Assembly: GCA_036507695.1 (NCBI GenBank)
Contig: DATCIR010000061.1
Span: forward strand, 1-7,065
Length of the DNA: 7,065 nucleotides
Source: JAKEGK01 sp036507695
GTDB taxonomy: Bacteria; Pseudomonadota; Gammaproteobacteria; SZUA-152
Direction: 5' to 3'
Shown: piece after piece, positions 1 through 6,978 of the stretch
How the letters are laid out: each line of letters begins with the position of its first letter
Numbering within the stretch: position 1 is the first letter of the stretch
Notes under the pieces: model-generated
Seen by the model: the letters and a program-made list of their open reading frames with translations, nothing else
What the model was told of the DNA's origin: nothing
The model's database searches: none
Position numbers and translations under genes: made by a program

Positions 1-1
1 C

Positions 2-1510
2 AACGCGGTGCTAAGGTGCCTGAAAGCGAACCGGGTTATCTCCCTTGGCGAAGATTGCGTGCTCGTCGGCAAGCACGGGCAAAAATACGCGATCCAGCAA
101 TCCATCGCGCCCCTCAAACACCGCAGTGGTAAAACCCTGGGTGTGGTGGTGGTGTTCAGCAATGTTACCGAAGCCCGGGACATGGCCCAGCAAATCGCCC
201 ATCAGGCGACACATGACTCACTCACCGGCCTGGTCAACCGCCGTGAATTTGAACGACGCCTGAATAACGCCATTAAAAGCGCCAAAGAATCCAACACCGA
301 GCATTGCTTGTGTTATCTCGACCTGGACCAGTTCAAGCTCGTCAACGATACCGCGGGTCACGTTGCCGGCGATGAATTGCTGCGGAAAATTACCGTGTTG
401 CTGAAATCAAATATCCGTACGCGGGATACCCTGGCGCGCTACGGTGGCGATGAATTTGGATTGCTACTGGATAATTGCCCGTTGGACCGGGCGTACAAAA
501 TCGCTAACGCACTGCTGGTGGCGATACAAAACCTGAATTTTAAATGGGAAGGACGGACTTTTCAGGTTGGCGTCAGTATTGGATTGGTGCCGGTAACACA
601 CAAAACCAACACCACGGCGGAAATCATGAGTCAGGCGGACGTGGCCTGTTATGCCGCAAAGGATCTGGGCCGCAACCAGGTCCGCATCTATGAAAACGAG
701 GACAACCACCTCACCAAGCGCCATACGGAAATTGTGCGCGCCGCCGATATCGCCGACTCCATTAAGGCAAACCGGTTCCGGTTATATTGCCAGTCAATCA
801 AGCCGCTACAAGCCAACCATCGCAAACCCTTGCATTATGAGCTGCTGATACGCGCGGTGGACTTAAATGGCAAAATCGAACTGCCGGTAACGTTTATTCC
901 AGCGGCCGAGCGCTATGGCATGATGGCCGCCATCGACCGCTGGGTCATTCACAGCGCGTTTTACCGCTACGTGGAGCTATTCGACGCGGCAGACAACATT
1001 AAAATCGCTATTAACCTATCCGGCAATTCCCTGACCGATTCCACGCTGCTGCACTATGTCCGGCAGAATATTATTGATTCCGGTATACCCTCGCACAATG
1101 TCTGTTTTGAAATTACGGAAACCGCCGCGATCAGTAACCTGGAACACGCGAGAATATTCATTACCGGAATGAAAGAATTGGGCTGCGAGTTTGCACTGGA
1201 TGATTTCGGCAGTGGCCTGTCTTCGTTTACCTATCTCAAAAACCTTCCCGTGGATTACCTGAAAATTGACGGCAGTTTCGTGCAGGACATGGTTGCCGAC
1301 CCCATCAACCAGGCCATGGTGGCCGCGATTAATCAAGTAGGCCATATCATGGGAATACAAACCATCGCGGAATGCGCGGAAAGTCCCACCATTATCAACC
1401 AACTGGCGCAAATGGGGGTGGATTACGCGCAGGGATACGCGATCAGCACACCCATGCCTATTGAAATCATCGCCAGCCGTTTAAACCAGTACAAGACTGT
1501 AAGCGTCTAG
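2..1510 (+). CDS. PAS-GGDEF-EAL cyclic-di-GMP synthase/phosphodiesterase, 5'-partial
   Basis: Makes and/or degrades the second messenger c-di-GMP. The frame is open to the left edge, so the N-terminus is missing. The GTG at 8 is used only for numbering and is probably not the start. Residues 1-57 look like the end of a PAS fold (GVVVVFSNVTE). The GGDEF domain spans about 70-228, with DSLTGLVNR at 70-78, metal-binding D105, an RTRD inhibitory (I) site at 137-140 and an intact GGDEF at 146-150. The EAL domain spans about 255-495, with ELLIR from E278, N336, E368, E371, DDFGSG at 398-403, K419, E455 and Q475. Spacings between these residues equal those I recall for PleD (D327, R359, E370) and RocR (E175, N233, E265, E268, D295, D296, K316, E352, Q372). 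Both activities are therefore predicted to be possible. The A of EAL is L here, a common variant. No membrane segment is visible in the part present. The gene is convergent with the cysG cluster. Family and domains are secure; the input signal is unknown. Confidence 0.95.
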   Translation, partial: NAVLRCLKANRVISLGEDCVLVGKHGQKYAIQQSIAPLKHRSGKTLGVVVVFSNVTEARDMAQQIAHQATHDSLTGLVNRREFERRLNNAIKSAKESNTEHCLCYLDLDQFKLVNDTAGHVAGDELLRKITVLLKSNIRTRDTLARYGGDEFGLLLDNCPLDRAYKIANALLVAIQNLNFKWEGRTFQVGVSIGLVPVTHKTNTTAEIMSQADVACYAAKDLGRNQVRIYENEDNHLTKRHTEIVRAADIADSIKANRFRLYCQSIKPLQANHRKPLHYELLIRAVDLNGKIELPVTFIPAAERYGMMAAIDRWVIHSAFYRYVELFDAADNIKIAINLSGNSLTDSTLLHYVRQNIIDSGIPSHNVCFEITETAAISNLEHARIFITGMKELGCEFALDDFGSGLSSFTYLKNLPVDYLKIDGSFVQDMVADPINQAMVAAINQVGHIMGIQTIAECAESPTIINQLAQMGVDYAQGYAISTPMPIEIIASRLNQYKTVSV

Positions 1511-1696
1511 GCTTGCTGGCGATCCGGGTAGTTGAAGGTATCTATCCTGAATCGGTGCCGCCTGCAATGACAACGATTACCAACGTTCTCCGAGTTGGCA
1601 AGTTGCCGTCTGAATAGACCTCAGGTGATCGGCTCTGATTAGAAAAACAACGGCTAGAAAATCCATTCACCCGCAAGAAACAAGTCAATGCTACGG
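1511..1696. other. Convergent intergenic region
   Basis: This stretch separates the 3' ends of the GGDEF-EAL gene (+) and cysG (-). I see no RNA gene and no GC-rich hairpin followed by a T-tract on either strand. Besides the weak stem-loop at 1520-1554, CCAAC (1580-1584) can pair with GTTGG (1594-1598) around a 9-base loop, also without a T-tract. Termination here may depend on Rho or on signals too weak to see by eye. Confidence 0.6.
1520..1554 (+). other. Possible weak stem-loop just after the GGDEF-EAL gene
   Basis: Ten bases after the TAG stop, GGGTAG (1526-1531) can pair with CTATCC (1542-1547), including one G-U pair, around a 10-base loop. CGAT (1520-1523) can pair with ATCG (1551-1554) outside a small internal loop. 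No run of T follows, so it is not a standard rho-independent terminator. It could protect the 3' end of the transcript, or it could be chance. Confidence 0.2.
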
Positions 1697-3088
1697 TTAT
1701 TGAGTGGGGGAAAACCAAGCGAGCTTATGGTGCAATTGCACCACTTCACCCACGATGATTAAGGTGGGCGGTTTAATAGTGTTTTGATCAATTATGGCCG
1801 GCATTGTCTGCAAAGTGCCGATAAACACTTTCTGCTGCGGCGTGGTGGCCTGCTGCACCAGGGCGATGGGCATATCCGGACTCATGCCATGCTCAATCAA
1901 TTTTTCGCACAATAACTTCGCGCCCAGCAATCCCATATACACCACTACGGTTTGATTGGGTTGCACGATGGCTTTCCAATTAAGGTTCATGCTGCCGTCT
2001 TTCAGGTGGCCGGTGACAAACAGCACGGATTGCGCGTAGTCACGATGCGTCAACGGAATACCGCCATACGACGCGGCACCGGCAGCGGCCGTGATGCCCG
2101 GCACGATTTGAAAGGGAACGCCGGCTTGCATCAAGGTTTCGATTTCCTCCCCCCCGCGGCCGAAGATAAAGGGATCGCCGCCTTTCAGCCGCAATACCCG
2201 CTTGCCCTTTTTCGCGATACGCGCCAGCATCTGGTTGATATCTTCCTGCGGCAGGGTATGCTTGTCGCGTTCCTTACCGACATAGACCAGATCCGCATCG
2301 CGGCGCGCCAGCTCCAAAATCTCTTCCGACACCAGCCGGTCGTATACGATTACATCCGCCTGTTGCAGCAAGCGCAGCGCGCGGAAGGTCAGCAGATCGG
2401 GATCGCCGGGTCCGGCGCCCACGAGGTAAACTTCACCGTGCACGGGCATGGCAAAGCCCTGTTGATCGATCGCGGTATGCATGGCGTCACGCGCCGCTTC
2501 TTCCTTGCCGGAAAACACCATCTCCGCGATCGGCCCCTGGATCACGGTTTCCCAAAAATGCCGGCGCTTGTCCGGGTCCTTAACGTGCTGTTTGACCTTG
2601 CCGCGAAACTCTTCCATGAGCGACGCCAGTTTGCCATACGCCGATGGGATCATGGTTTCCAAGCGCGCCCGTAGCAATCGCGCCAGGACGGGCGAAGCGC
2701 CGCCGGTCGATACCGCGACTTGCACCGGTGAACGGTCGATGATGGACGGCACGATAAAACTGCACAACTCGGGTTGATCAACCACATTGACGGGAATATT
2801 TTTCTGTTGGGCCAGTTCTGAAATCCTGCGATTGACGGCGTGGTTATCGGTCGCCGCGATAACGACAGCATATTGCCCAAGGTCCGCGGCTTCGAACTCT
2901 TTTTGCTGAATCTGAATCTCACCGGCATTGAGCCGGCCTTGCAGGCTTTCACCCAGTACCGGCGCAATCACGGTCACCTTGCCGCCGGCGCGTAGTAATA
3001 GGGAAACCTTGCGGGCCGCCACATCACCGCCACCTACCACCAGGCAGGGCCGGCCTTCTATTTTTAAAAACATGGGGAAATATTGCAT
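1697..3088 (-). CDS. cysG: Siroheme synthase CysG (trifunctional)
   Basis: Converts uroporphyrinogen III to siroheme, the cofactor of sulfite and nitrite reductases, in the cytoplasm. It has 463 residues, close to E. coli CysG (457). The N-terminal half (about 1-215) is the precorrin-2 dehydrogenase/sirohydrochlorin ferrochelatase. It has a Rossmann NAD site, VVGGGDVAARK at 17-27, and the catalytic D104 within NVVDQPELCSF. The C-terminal half (about 217-460) is the SAM-dependent uroporphyrinogen III methyltransferase, with VGAGPGDP at 223-230, D250 in VYDRLVS, K272 in YVGKERDKH, LKGGDPFIFGRGGEE at 301-315 and PLTHRDYAQS at 345-354. The position of the phosphorylated S128 of the enteric enzyme is T128 here. 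The start MQYFPMF matches the family's usual MDYLPLF; no clear Shine-Dalgarno precedes it. It begins 22 bp after serS, so it is probably translated from the serS message. It is the last gene of the cluster. Confidence 0.97.
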   Translation of the reverse strand: MQYFPMFLKIEGRPCLVVGGGDVAARKVSLLLRAGGKVTVIAPVLGESLQGRLNAGEIQIQQKEFEAADLGQYAVVIAATDNHAVNRRISELAQQKNIPVNVVDQPELCSFIVPSIIDRSPVQVAVSTGGASPVLARLLRARLETMIPSAYGKLASLMEEFRGKVKQHVKDPDKRRHFWETVIQGPIAEMVFSGKEEAARDAMHTAIDQQGFAMPVHGEVYLVGAGPGDPDLLTFRALRLLQQADVIVYDRLVSEEILELARRDADLVYVGKERDKHTLPQEDINQMLARIAKKGKRVLRLKGGDPFIFGRGGEEIETLMQAGVPFQIVPGITAAAGAASYGGIPLTHRDYAQSVLFVTGHLKDGSMNLNWKAIVQPNQTVVVYMGLLGAKLLCEKLIEHGMSPDMPIALVQQATTPQQKVFIGTLQTMPAIIDQNTIKPPTLIIVGEVVQLHHKLAWFSPTQ

Positions 3089-3110
3089 GACGTGACCGCG
3101 GTGTTAAACG

Positions 3111-4385
3111 TTACTCGATTATAGCCAGCCCCCCCATATAGGGCTGTAACACCTTCGGGATAGCAATCGCGCCGCTGGCCTGCTGGTAGTTTTCCATGAC
3201 CGCGACCAGGGTCCGGCCCACGGCCAACCCGGATCCATTCAGCGTATGCACCAGTTGCGGTTTCGCGCTTTCCGATTCCCGCCAGCGGGCTTTCAGGCGC
3301 CGCGCCTGAAAATCCCCAAAGTTGCTGCATGAGGAAATCTCCCGGTATTTGCCCTGCCCCGGCAGCCAGACTTCCAGGTCATAGGTTTTGGTAGCGGCAA
3401 AGCCCATATCGCCGGTGCACAAGGTCATGGCGCGATAGGGTAAGTCCAGCAATTGCAAAATCCGCTCAGCGTGACCGGTCAATTGTTCCAGCACGTCAAT
3501 GGAATCCTGCGGTTTGACAATCTGCACCAATTCCACCTTGTCAAACTGGTGTTGGCGGATCATGCCGCGGGTATCCTTGCCATAGGAACCGGCTTCACTG
3601 CGAAAACAAGGCGTGTGGCACACAAACCGCAACGGCATGTCTTCCGCGTTTTGAATAGTGTCGCGCACGATATTGGTCACCGGCACTTCCGCGGTGGGAA
3701 TCAAATAATAAGCCGGATCGGTGTTCAACTTAAAAAGATCTGCTTCGAACTTTGGCAGTTGACCGGTACCCAGCAGGCTGTCGCTGTTTACGGCATAAGG
3801 CACATAAACTTCGGTATAACCGTGCTCCCGGGTATGGGTGTCCAACATGAACTGCGCCAATGCGCGGTGCAAGCGGGCGATAGGACCGCTCATCACGCTA
3901 AAACGGCTGCCGGTGATTTTAACCGCGGTGTCGAAATTCAAATATCCCAGACTGTCACCGAGATCCACGTGGTCTTTGGTGGCAAAATCAAACTTAGGCG
4001 GCGCACCCCAGCGGCGCACTTCGGTATTGGCATTTTCATCCTGGCCATCGGGTACGTCGGATTGCGGAATATTGGGAATCCTCAGCAACAGGTCATTTAA
4101 CTGGGTCTGGATTTGCTCCAGCCGTTCTTCACCTGCCTTGAGTTGGCTGCCCAGATTAGCGACTGCATCCAGTAACGGCTGCGGGTTTTCACCCTTGGCT
4201 TTGGCCTGGCCGATCGCCTTGGAACTTTTATTGCGCTCGTTTTGCAGTTGTTGCGTTTCCACCTGGATCGCCTTGCGTTCATCTTCCAGCGCCGCGATGA
4301 CGGCAACGTCCAGTTGAAAACCGCGCCGCGCCAGTTGCACGGCCACATAATCCAGTTCGCTGCGAATGAGTTTGGGATCTAACAT
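3111..4385 (-). CDS. serS: Seryl-tRNA synthetase
   Basis: Attaches serine to tRNA-Ser (and to tRNA-Sec where present) using ATP; a cytoplasmic class II synthetase. It has 424 residues against 430 in E. coli. Residues about 25-100 form the long antiparallel coiled-coil arm that grips the tRNA long variable arm (rich in E, Q, K and R). The catalytic core follows. Motif 1 is around 167-196, ending in VYVPY. TAE at 231-233 belongs to the serine-binding loop. Motif 2 is at 261-285, FRSEAGSYGKDTRG continuing into QHQFDKVE. Motif 3 is at 383-399, NGSGLAVGRTLVAVMEN. A good Shine-Dalgarno (AGGAA, seven bases before the ATG) supports the start. It lies 72 bp after crcB in an AT-rich gap that may carry its own promoter. 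No T-box or other leader RNA is evident. The gene looks complete and ordinary. Confidence 0.98.
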   Translation of the reverse strand: MLDPKLIRSELDYVAVQLARRGFQLDVAVIAALEDERKAIQVETQQLQNERNKSSKAIGQAKAKGENPQPLLDAVANLGSQLKAGEERLEQIQTQLNDLLLRIPNIPQSDVPDGQDENANTEVRRWGAPPKFDFATKDHVDLGDSLGYLNFDTAVKITGSRFSVMSGPIARLHRALAQFMLDTHTREHGYTEVYVPYAVNSDSLLGTGQLPKFEADLFKLNTDPAYYLIPTAEVPVTNIVRDTIQNAEDMPLRFVCHTPCFRSEAGSYGKDTRGMIRQHQFDKVELVQIVKPQDSIDVLEQLTGHAERILQLLDLPYRAMTLCTGDMGFAATKTYDLEVWLPGQGKYREISSCSNFGDFQARRLKARWRESESAKPQLVHTLNGSGLAVGRTLVAVMENYQQASGAIAIPKVLQPYMGGLAIIE

Positions 4386-4391
4386 GGGTTG

Positions 4392-4396
4392 TTCCT
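4392..4396 (-). promoter_or_regulatory. serS ribosome binding site
   Basis: Minus-strand AGGAA lies seven bases upstream of the serS ATG and fixes that start codon. It is one of only two clear Shine-Dalgarno sequences in the cluster; the other precedes crcB. Confidence 0.75.
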
Positions 4397-4422
4397 GGCT
4401 AGCTATTAATTGGTTTATTGAT

Positions 4423-4452
4423 AATTTAAGGGAATTGATATTGACGGTTAAA
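4423..4452 (-). promoter_or_regulatory. Possible weak internal promoter for serS
   Basis: The crcB-serS gap (4386-4457) is much more AT-rich than the genes on either side. On the minus strand TTTAAC (4447-4452) and TAAATT (4423-4428) are 18 bp apart and match the sigma-70 -35 and -10 boxes at about 3/6 and 4/6 positions. The same gap holds two direct copies of ATTGATA on the plus strand (4417-4423 and 4434-4440). A promoter of serS's own is plausible, but these boxes are weak. Confidence 0.22.
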
Positions 4453-4457
4453 CTCTT

Positions 4458-4829
4458 CTATAGCGCCCTGGCGAGCAACACGCCGATCCATGCCGCAAAC
4501 ACACAGAGTCCCACGTTCAAAATCACATTCAACAAGGCTTTAAGAATGTCGCGCTTTTCCAGCAACTCCAGTGTCTCTATGGAAAACGTGGAGAACGTGG
4601 TAAGCGCCCCCAGCACGCCCACGATAAGTAATGCGCGCCAGTGCACGGCGATGTCAAATTTTTCATTAAACAACACATACAGTAAGCCGACGCAGAGTGA
4701 ACCCAGTACATTCACCGTCAAGGTGCCGTAGGGAAACGCGCGGCCAAAAATCAGATGCACCCCATTGGACATCCAAAAGCGCAATAAAGCCCCCAAGGCT
4801 CCACCGGCGGCGATGGCGATTAGTTGCAT
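4458..4829 (-). CDS. crcB: Fluoride ion channel CrcB/Fluc
   Basis: Small inner-membrane fluoride channel that lets F- leave the cytoplasm and so protects enzymes such as enolase. It has 123 residues, a normal length, with four hydrophobic helices (about 1-20, 33-54, 65-84, 96-120). It works as a dual-topology dimer. Family signatures are present: GGALGALLRF at 9-18 with R17, YGTLTVNVLGS at 34-44 with pore N40, and GALTTFSTFS at 74-83 with the two pore phenylalanines F79 and F82. A strong Shine-Dalgarno (AGGTGGAG) precedes the ATG by eight bases. It sits between rarA and serS, an insertion position seen in some Pseudomonas relatives but absent in E. coli. The upstream gap shows no recognisable fluoride riboswitch, so expression is probably set by the operon. 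Confidence 0.96.
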   Translation of the reverse strand: MQLIAIAAGGALGALLRFWMSNGVHLIFGRAFPYGTLTVNVLGSLCVGLLYVLFNEKFDIAVHWRALLIVGVLGALTTFSTFSIETLELLEKRDILKALLNVILNVGLCVFAAWIGVLLARAL

Positions 4830-4837
4830 GTTACGCG

Positions 4838-4845
4838 CTCCACCT
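4838..4845 (-). promoter_or_regulatory. crcB ribosome binding site
   Basis: Minus-strand AGGTGGAG ends eight bases before the crcB ATG. It is the strongest Shine-Dalgarno in the window and supports translation of crcB independent of rarA, whose stop lies 82 bp upstream. Confidence 0.75.
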
Positions 4846-4911
4846 GTTGTTGGGTTTTTGAGTCACCGCTTGGCTCCGCCGTTTCCCTGGTTTATAGCCG
4901 GCACCAGAATA

Positions 4912-6285
4912 TCATTTGGCCTTTTCCATACCGGGCACTGGTTTTTTCGACCCCGCCTGTTGATCACGTTGCCGCAAATATTGCAGTTTTTCCGCGATTT
5001 TCTGCTCCAGGCCCCGGTTGCTTGGCTGGTAGTATAGCTTTTCAGGCATGGCATCGGGAAAATATTTTTCACCGGCCGCATAGGCATCCGGTTCGTCATG
5101 CGCATAACGATAGGCTTCACCGTAATTCAATTCTTTCATCAGCCGGGTGGGCGCATTACGCAGTTTGAGCGGCACCTCCAGCGAGCCGTACTGCTGCGCA
5201 TCGCGCATTGCCGCCTGGTAGGCCACATACACGGCATTACTTTTTGCCGCGCAGGCGAGATATACCACCGCCTGCGCCAGCGCCAACTCGCCTTCCGGGC
5301 TGCCCAAGCGCTGTTGCGCATCCCAGGCGTTTAACGCCAGCTGTAATGCGCGCGGATCCGCGTTGCCGATATCTTCCGACGCCATGCGCGCAATCCGCCG
5401 CGCCAGATACAAAGGATCACAACCGCCATCGATCATGCGCGCCATCCAATAAAGCGCGGCATCCGGATCGGAACCGCGCACGGATTTATGCAGCGCGGAA
5501 ATCTGATCGTAAAAGGCCTCGCCTCCCTTGTCGAAACGGCGCAAGGTTCCGGTCAGCACTTCATTCAACAAGTCCGCCGTAATCGTGATTCGGCCATCCG
5601 CGCCGGGTTCCGCAAGGTCACTGCAAATTTCCAGTACATTGAGCGCCCGCCGGGCATCACCGTCGGCAAACTGCGCCAGAGATTGGCGCAATTCCAACGG
5701 AAACTCAATCGCCAGATTTCCCAGACCCCGTTCCTTGTCTGTTAACGCGCGCTCGATGATAGCCAGCAATGCGTCCATATCCAGGCTTCTTAACACATAG
5801 ACCCGGGCGCGGGACAACAAGGCGTTATTCAGTTCGAAGGAAGGATTTTCCGTGGTGGCGCCGATAAAAATCACCGTGCCGTCTTCAACAAAGGGAAGAA
5901 AAGCATCCTGTTGCGCCTTGTTGAAGCGGTGCACCTCATCCACGAACAAGATCGAATCCTGCCGGTGCTGTTCACGATGCCGCTGCGCCTGATCAATAGC
6001 ATGACGAATCTCTTTCACGCCGGATAGCACCGCGGATAGTTTCAGAAACTGCGCATTGATGGTTTGCGCAATCAGGTGGGCCAGGGTGGTTTTTCCCGTT
6101 CCCGGCGGCCCCCACAGTACCATGGAATGCAGGCGGCCTGATTCAATGGCCTGCCGCAACGGTTTGTTGATACCCAGCACATGGTGTTGCCCGAAAAACT
6201 CTTCAATGCGCGCCGGGCGCATCCGGTCCGCAAGCGGCCGTTGACTTAACTCAGGATCTGTTGCCAGTAAATCGGGACGATTCAT
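4912..6285 (-). CDS. rarA: Replication-associated recombination protein RarA (MgsA), AAA+ ATPase
   Basis: Cytoplasmic clamp-loader-like AAA+ ATPase that acts at stalled replication forks and on SSB-coated DNA ends; the homologue of yeast Mgs1 and human WRNIP1. It has 457 residues (E. coli 447). Walker A is GPPGTGKT at 59-66, Walker B is ILFVDEVHRF at 112-121 (D116, E117) and sensor 1 is GATTENPSF at 142-150. The arginine finger is R159 in LLSRARVY, and sensor 2 is in DGDARRALNVLE around R212/R213. The C-terminal half is the MgsA helical and tetramerisation region (ALHKSVRGSDPDAALYW from 264, LPxRL-like stretch near 373-383, KYFPDAMPEKLYYQP at 407-421). The last 15 or so residues are polar and probably disordered. 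It starts 30 bp after lolA with only a poor Shine-Dalgarno. A five-codon ATG frame overlaps its start codon, so the start is likely but not certain. Confidence 0.97.
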   Translation of the reverse strand: MNRPDLLATDPELSQRPLADRMRPARIEEFFGQHHVLGINKPLRQAIESGRLHSMVLWGPPGTGKTTLAHLIAQTINAQFLKLSAVLSGVKEIRHAIDQAQRHREQHRQDSILFVDEVHRFNKAQQDAFLPFVEDGTVIFIGATTENPSFELNNALLSRARVYVLRSLDMDALLAIIERALTDKERGLGNLAIEFPLELRQSLAQFADGDARRALNVLEICSDLAEPGADGRITITADLLNEVLTGTLRRFDKGGEAFYDQISALHKSVRGSDPDAALYWMARMIDGGCDPLYLARRIARMASEDIGNADPRALQLALNAWDAQQRLGSPEGELALAQAVVYLACAAKSNAVYVAYQAAMRDAQQYGSLEVPLKLRNAPTRLMKELNYGEAYRYAHDEPDAYAAGEKYFPDAMPEKLYYQPSNRGLEQKIAEKLQYLRQRDQQAGSKKPVPGMEKAK

Positions 6286-6315
6286 GACAGCTTAGCCATG
6301 CGGCTGTTATGCCGG

Positions 6316-6978
6316 CTACCTATTGTTTTCGGGACCATCAGTTTCATTGATCACATCCACCCCTGCGGGGGGTACAAAGTTAAATACGGAAGGATTGATA
6401 ACGGGATTTTGTTCCAGATGAGAAAATGTTATACGGGTAACTTGTCCAAAGCTGTCCTTGAGTTCCATGATTTGCAGATTGCCTGCCGAAAACGCCAGCA
6501 GCAGCTTTTCGAAACCGGCCTCCTGCTGTTTGGGCGTCAGTTGCAGCCAAAACAACCCCGCTTCACCCGGCATGTTCTCGGTGATTTCCTTGATCTCAAA
6601 CCGGTCCGCGATATTGGCGTCTCCGCTGAGCAAAACCGCGGGTGTATCGCCAAGGGCCAAATCAAGGTTCTTGACAATCACCTGTTCCATCTCTACGTCA
6701 TAAATCCATAATTTCTTACCGTTGGCGACAATTTGTTGTTCATAGGGAGTTTGATATTTCCAGTGAAACTTGCCGGGCCGCTGCATTTGCAGTACCCCTT
6801 GTGATTTTTCCACCGAACGCTTGTTGTCGTTCATCACGGTTTGGGTGAATTCCGCGCGCATGCTGCGGACCTGCTTAAAAAACTTTTCCAATTGTTGTTC
6901 GGCCGCACCCGCCAACACAAGTGCAGAATAAAACAGTCCCAGCAACAGGCATAGCAGCGACACAACAGGCTTTTTCAT
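6316..6978 (-). CDS. lolA: Outer-membrane lipoprotein carrier protein LolA
   Basis: Periplasmic chaperone that takes lipoproteins released by LolCDE in the inner membrane and hands them to LolB at the outer membrane. It has 220 residues including a type I signal peptide: MKK, a hydrophobic core from about 4 to 21, then LVLAGAA with likely cleavage after A23 or A25. The mature part shows the LolA pattern: MRAEFTQTV at 40-48, GVLQMQRPGKFHWKY at 61-75, VANGKKLWIYD at 84-94, LGDTPAVLLSG at 109-119, and the closing FNFVPPAGVDVI at 199-210. R67 lines up with R43 of mature E. coli LolA, a residue needed for lipoprotein transfer to LolB. It heads the cluster, and in relatives ftsK lies just upstream. 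The ATG is chosen because the signal peptide starts there; the Shine-Dalgarno is weak. Confidence 0.97.
   Translation of the reverse strand: MKKPVVSLLCLLLGLFYSALVLAGAAEQQLEKFFKQVRSMRAEFTQTVMNDNKRSVEKSQGVLQMQRPGKFHWKYQTPYEQQIVANGKKLWIYDVEMEQVIVKNLDLALGDTPAVLLSGDANIADRFEIKEITENMPGEAGLFWLQLTPKQQEAGFEKLLLAFSAGNLQIMELKDSFGQVTRITFSHLEQNPVINPSVFNFVPPAGVDVINETDGPENNR

Noticed and set aside
1580..1607. Stem candidates CCAAC/GTTGG and GGCAA/TTGCC as a terminator or attC-like site
   Set aside because: The stems are only five base pairs and overlap each other. One has a one-base loop, neither has a T-tract, and the core-site pattern of integron attC is absent.
1577..1666. 29-codon ATG frame on the minus strand downstream of cysG
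   Set aside because: Too short to judge, with no ribosome binding site at a workable distance and no family I recognise. An adjacent frame ending FLAGEWIF is also open only briefly.
1952..2674. Long open frame on the plus strand opposite cysG (240 codons)
   Set aside because: It lies wholly antisense to a clearly real cysG and resembles no family I recognise. Its openness follows from the codon bias of the gene opposite.
3453..4100. Long open frame on the plus strand opposite serS (215 codons)
   Set aside because: Fully antisense to an intact serS, with no recognisable domain and no ribosome binding site that I can support.
4830..4911. Possible fluoride riboswitch upstream of crcB
   Set aside because: The gap reads nothing like the conserved crcB-motif core as I know it. 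It lacks the GGCGAUGG-type 5' element and the GAUGGCUCCUAC-type 3' element. A covariance-model search of these bases (Rfam crcB family) would settle it; a significant hit would reverse this rejection.
6286..6315. AGCC-GCAT-GGCT hairpin in the lolA-rarA gap as an attenuator
   Set aside because: Only four base pairs with a four-base loop and no T-run after it. It is too weak to call.
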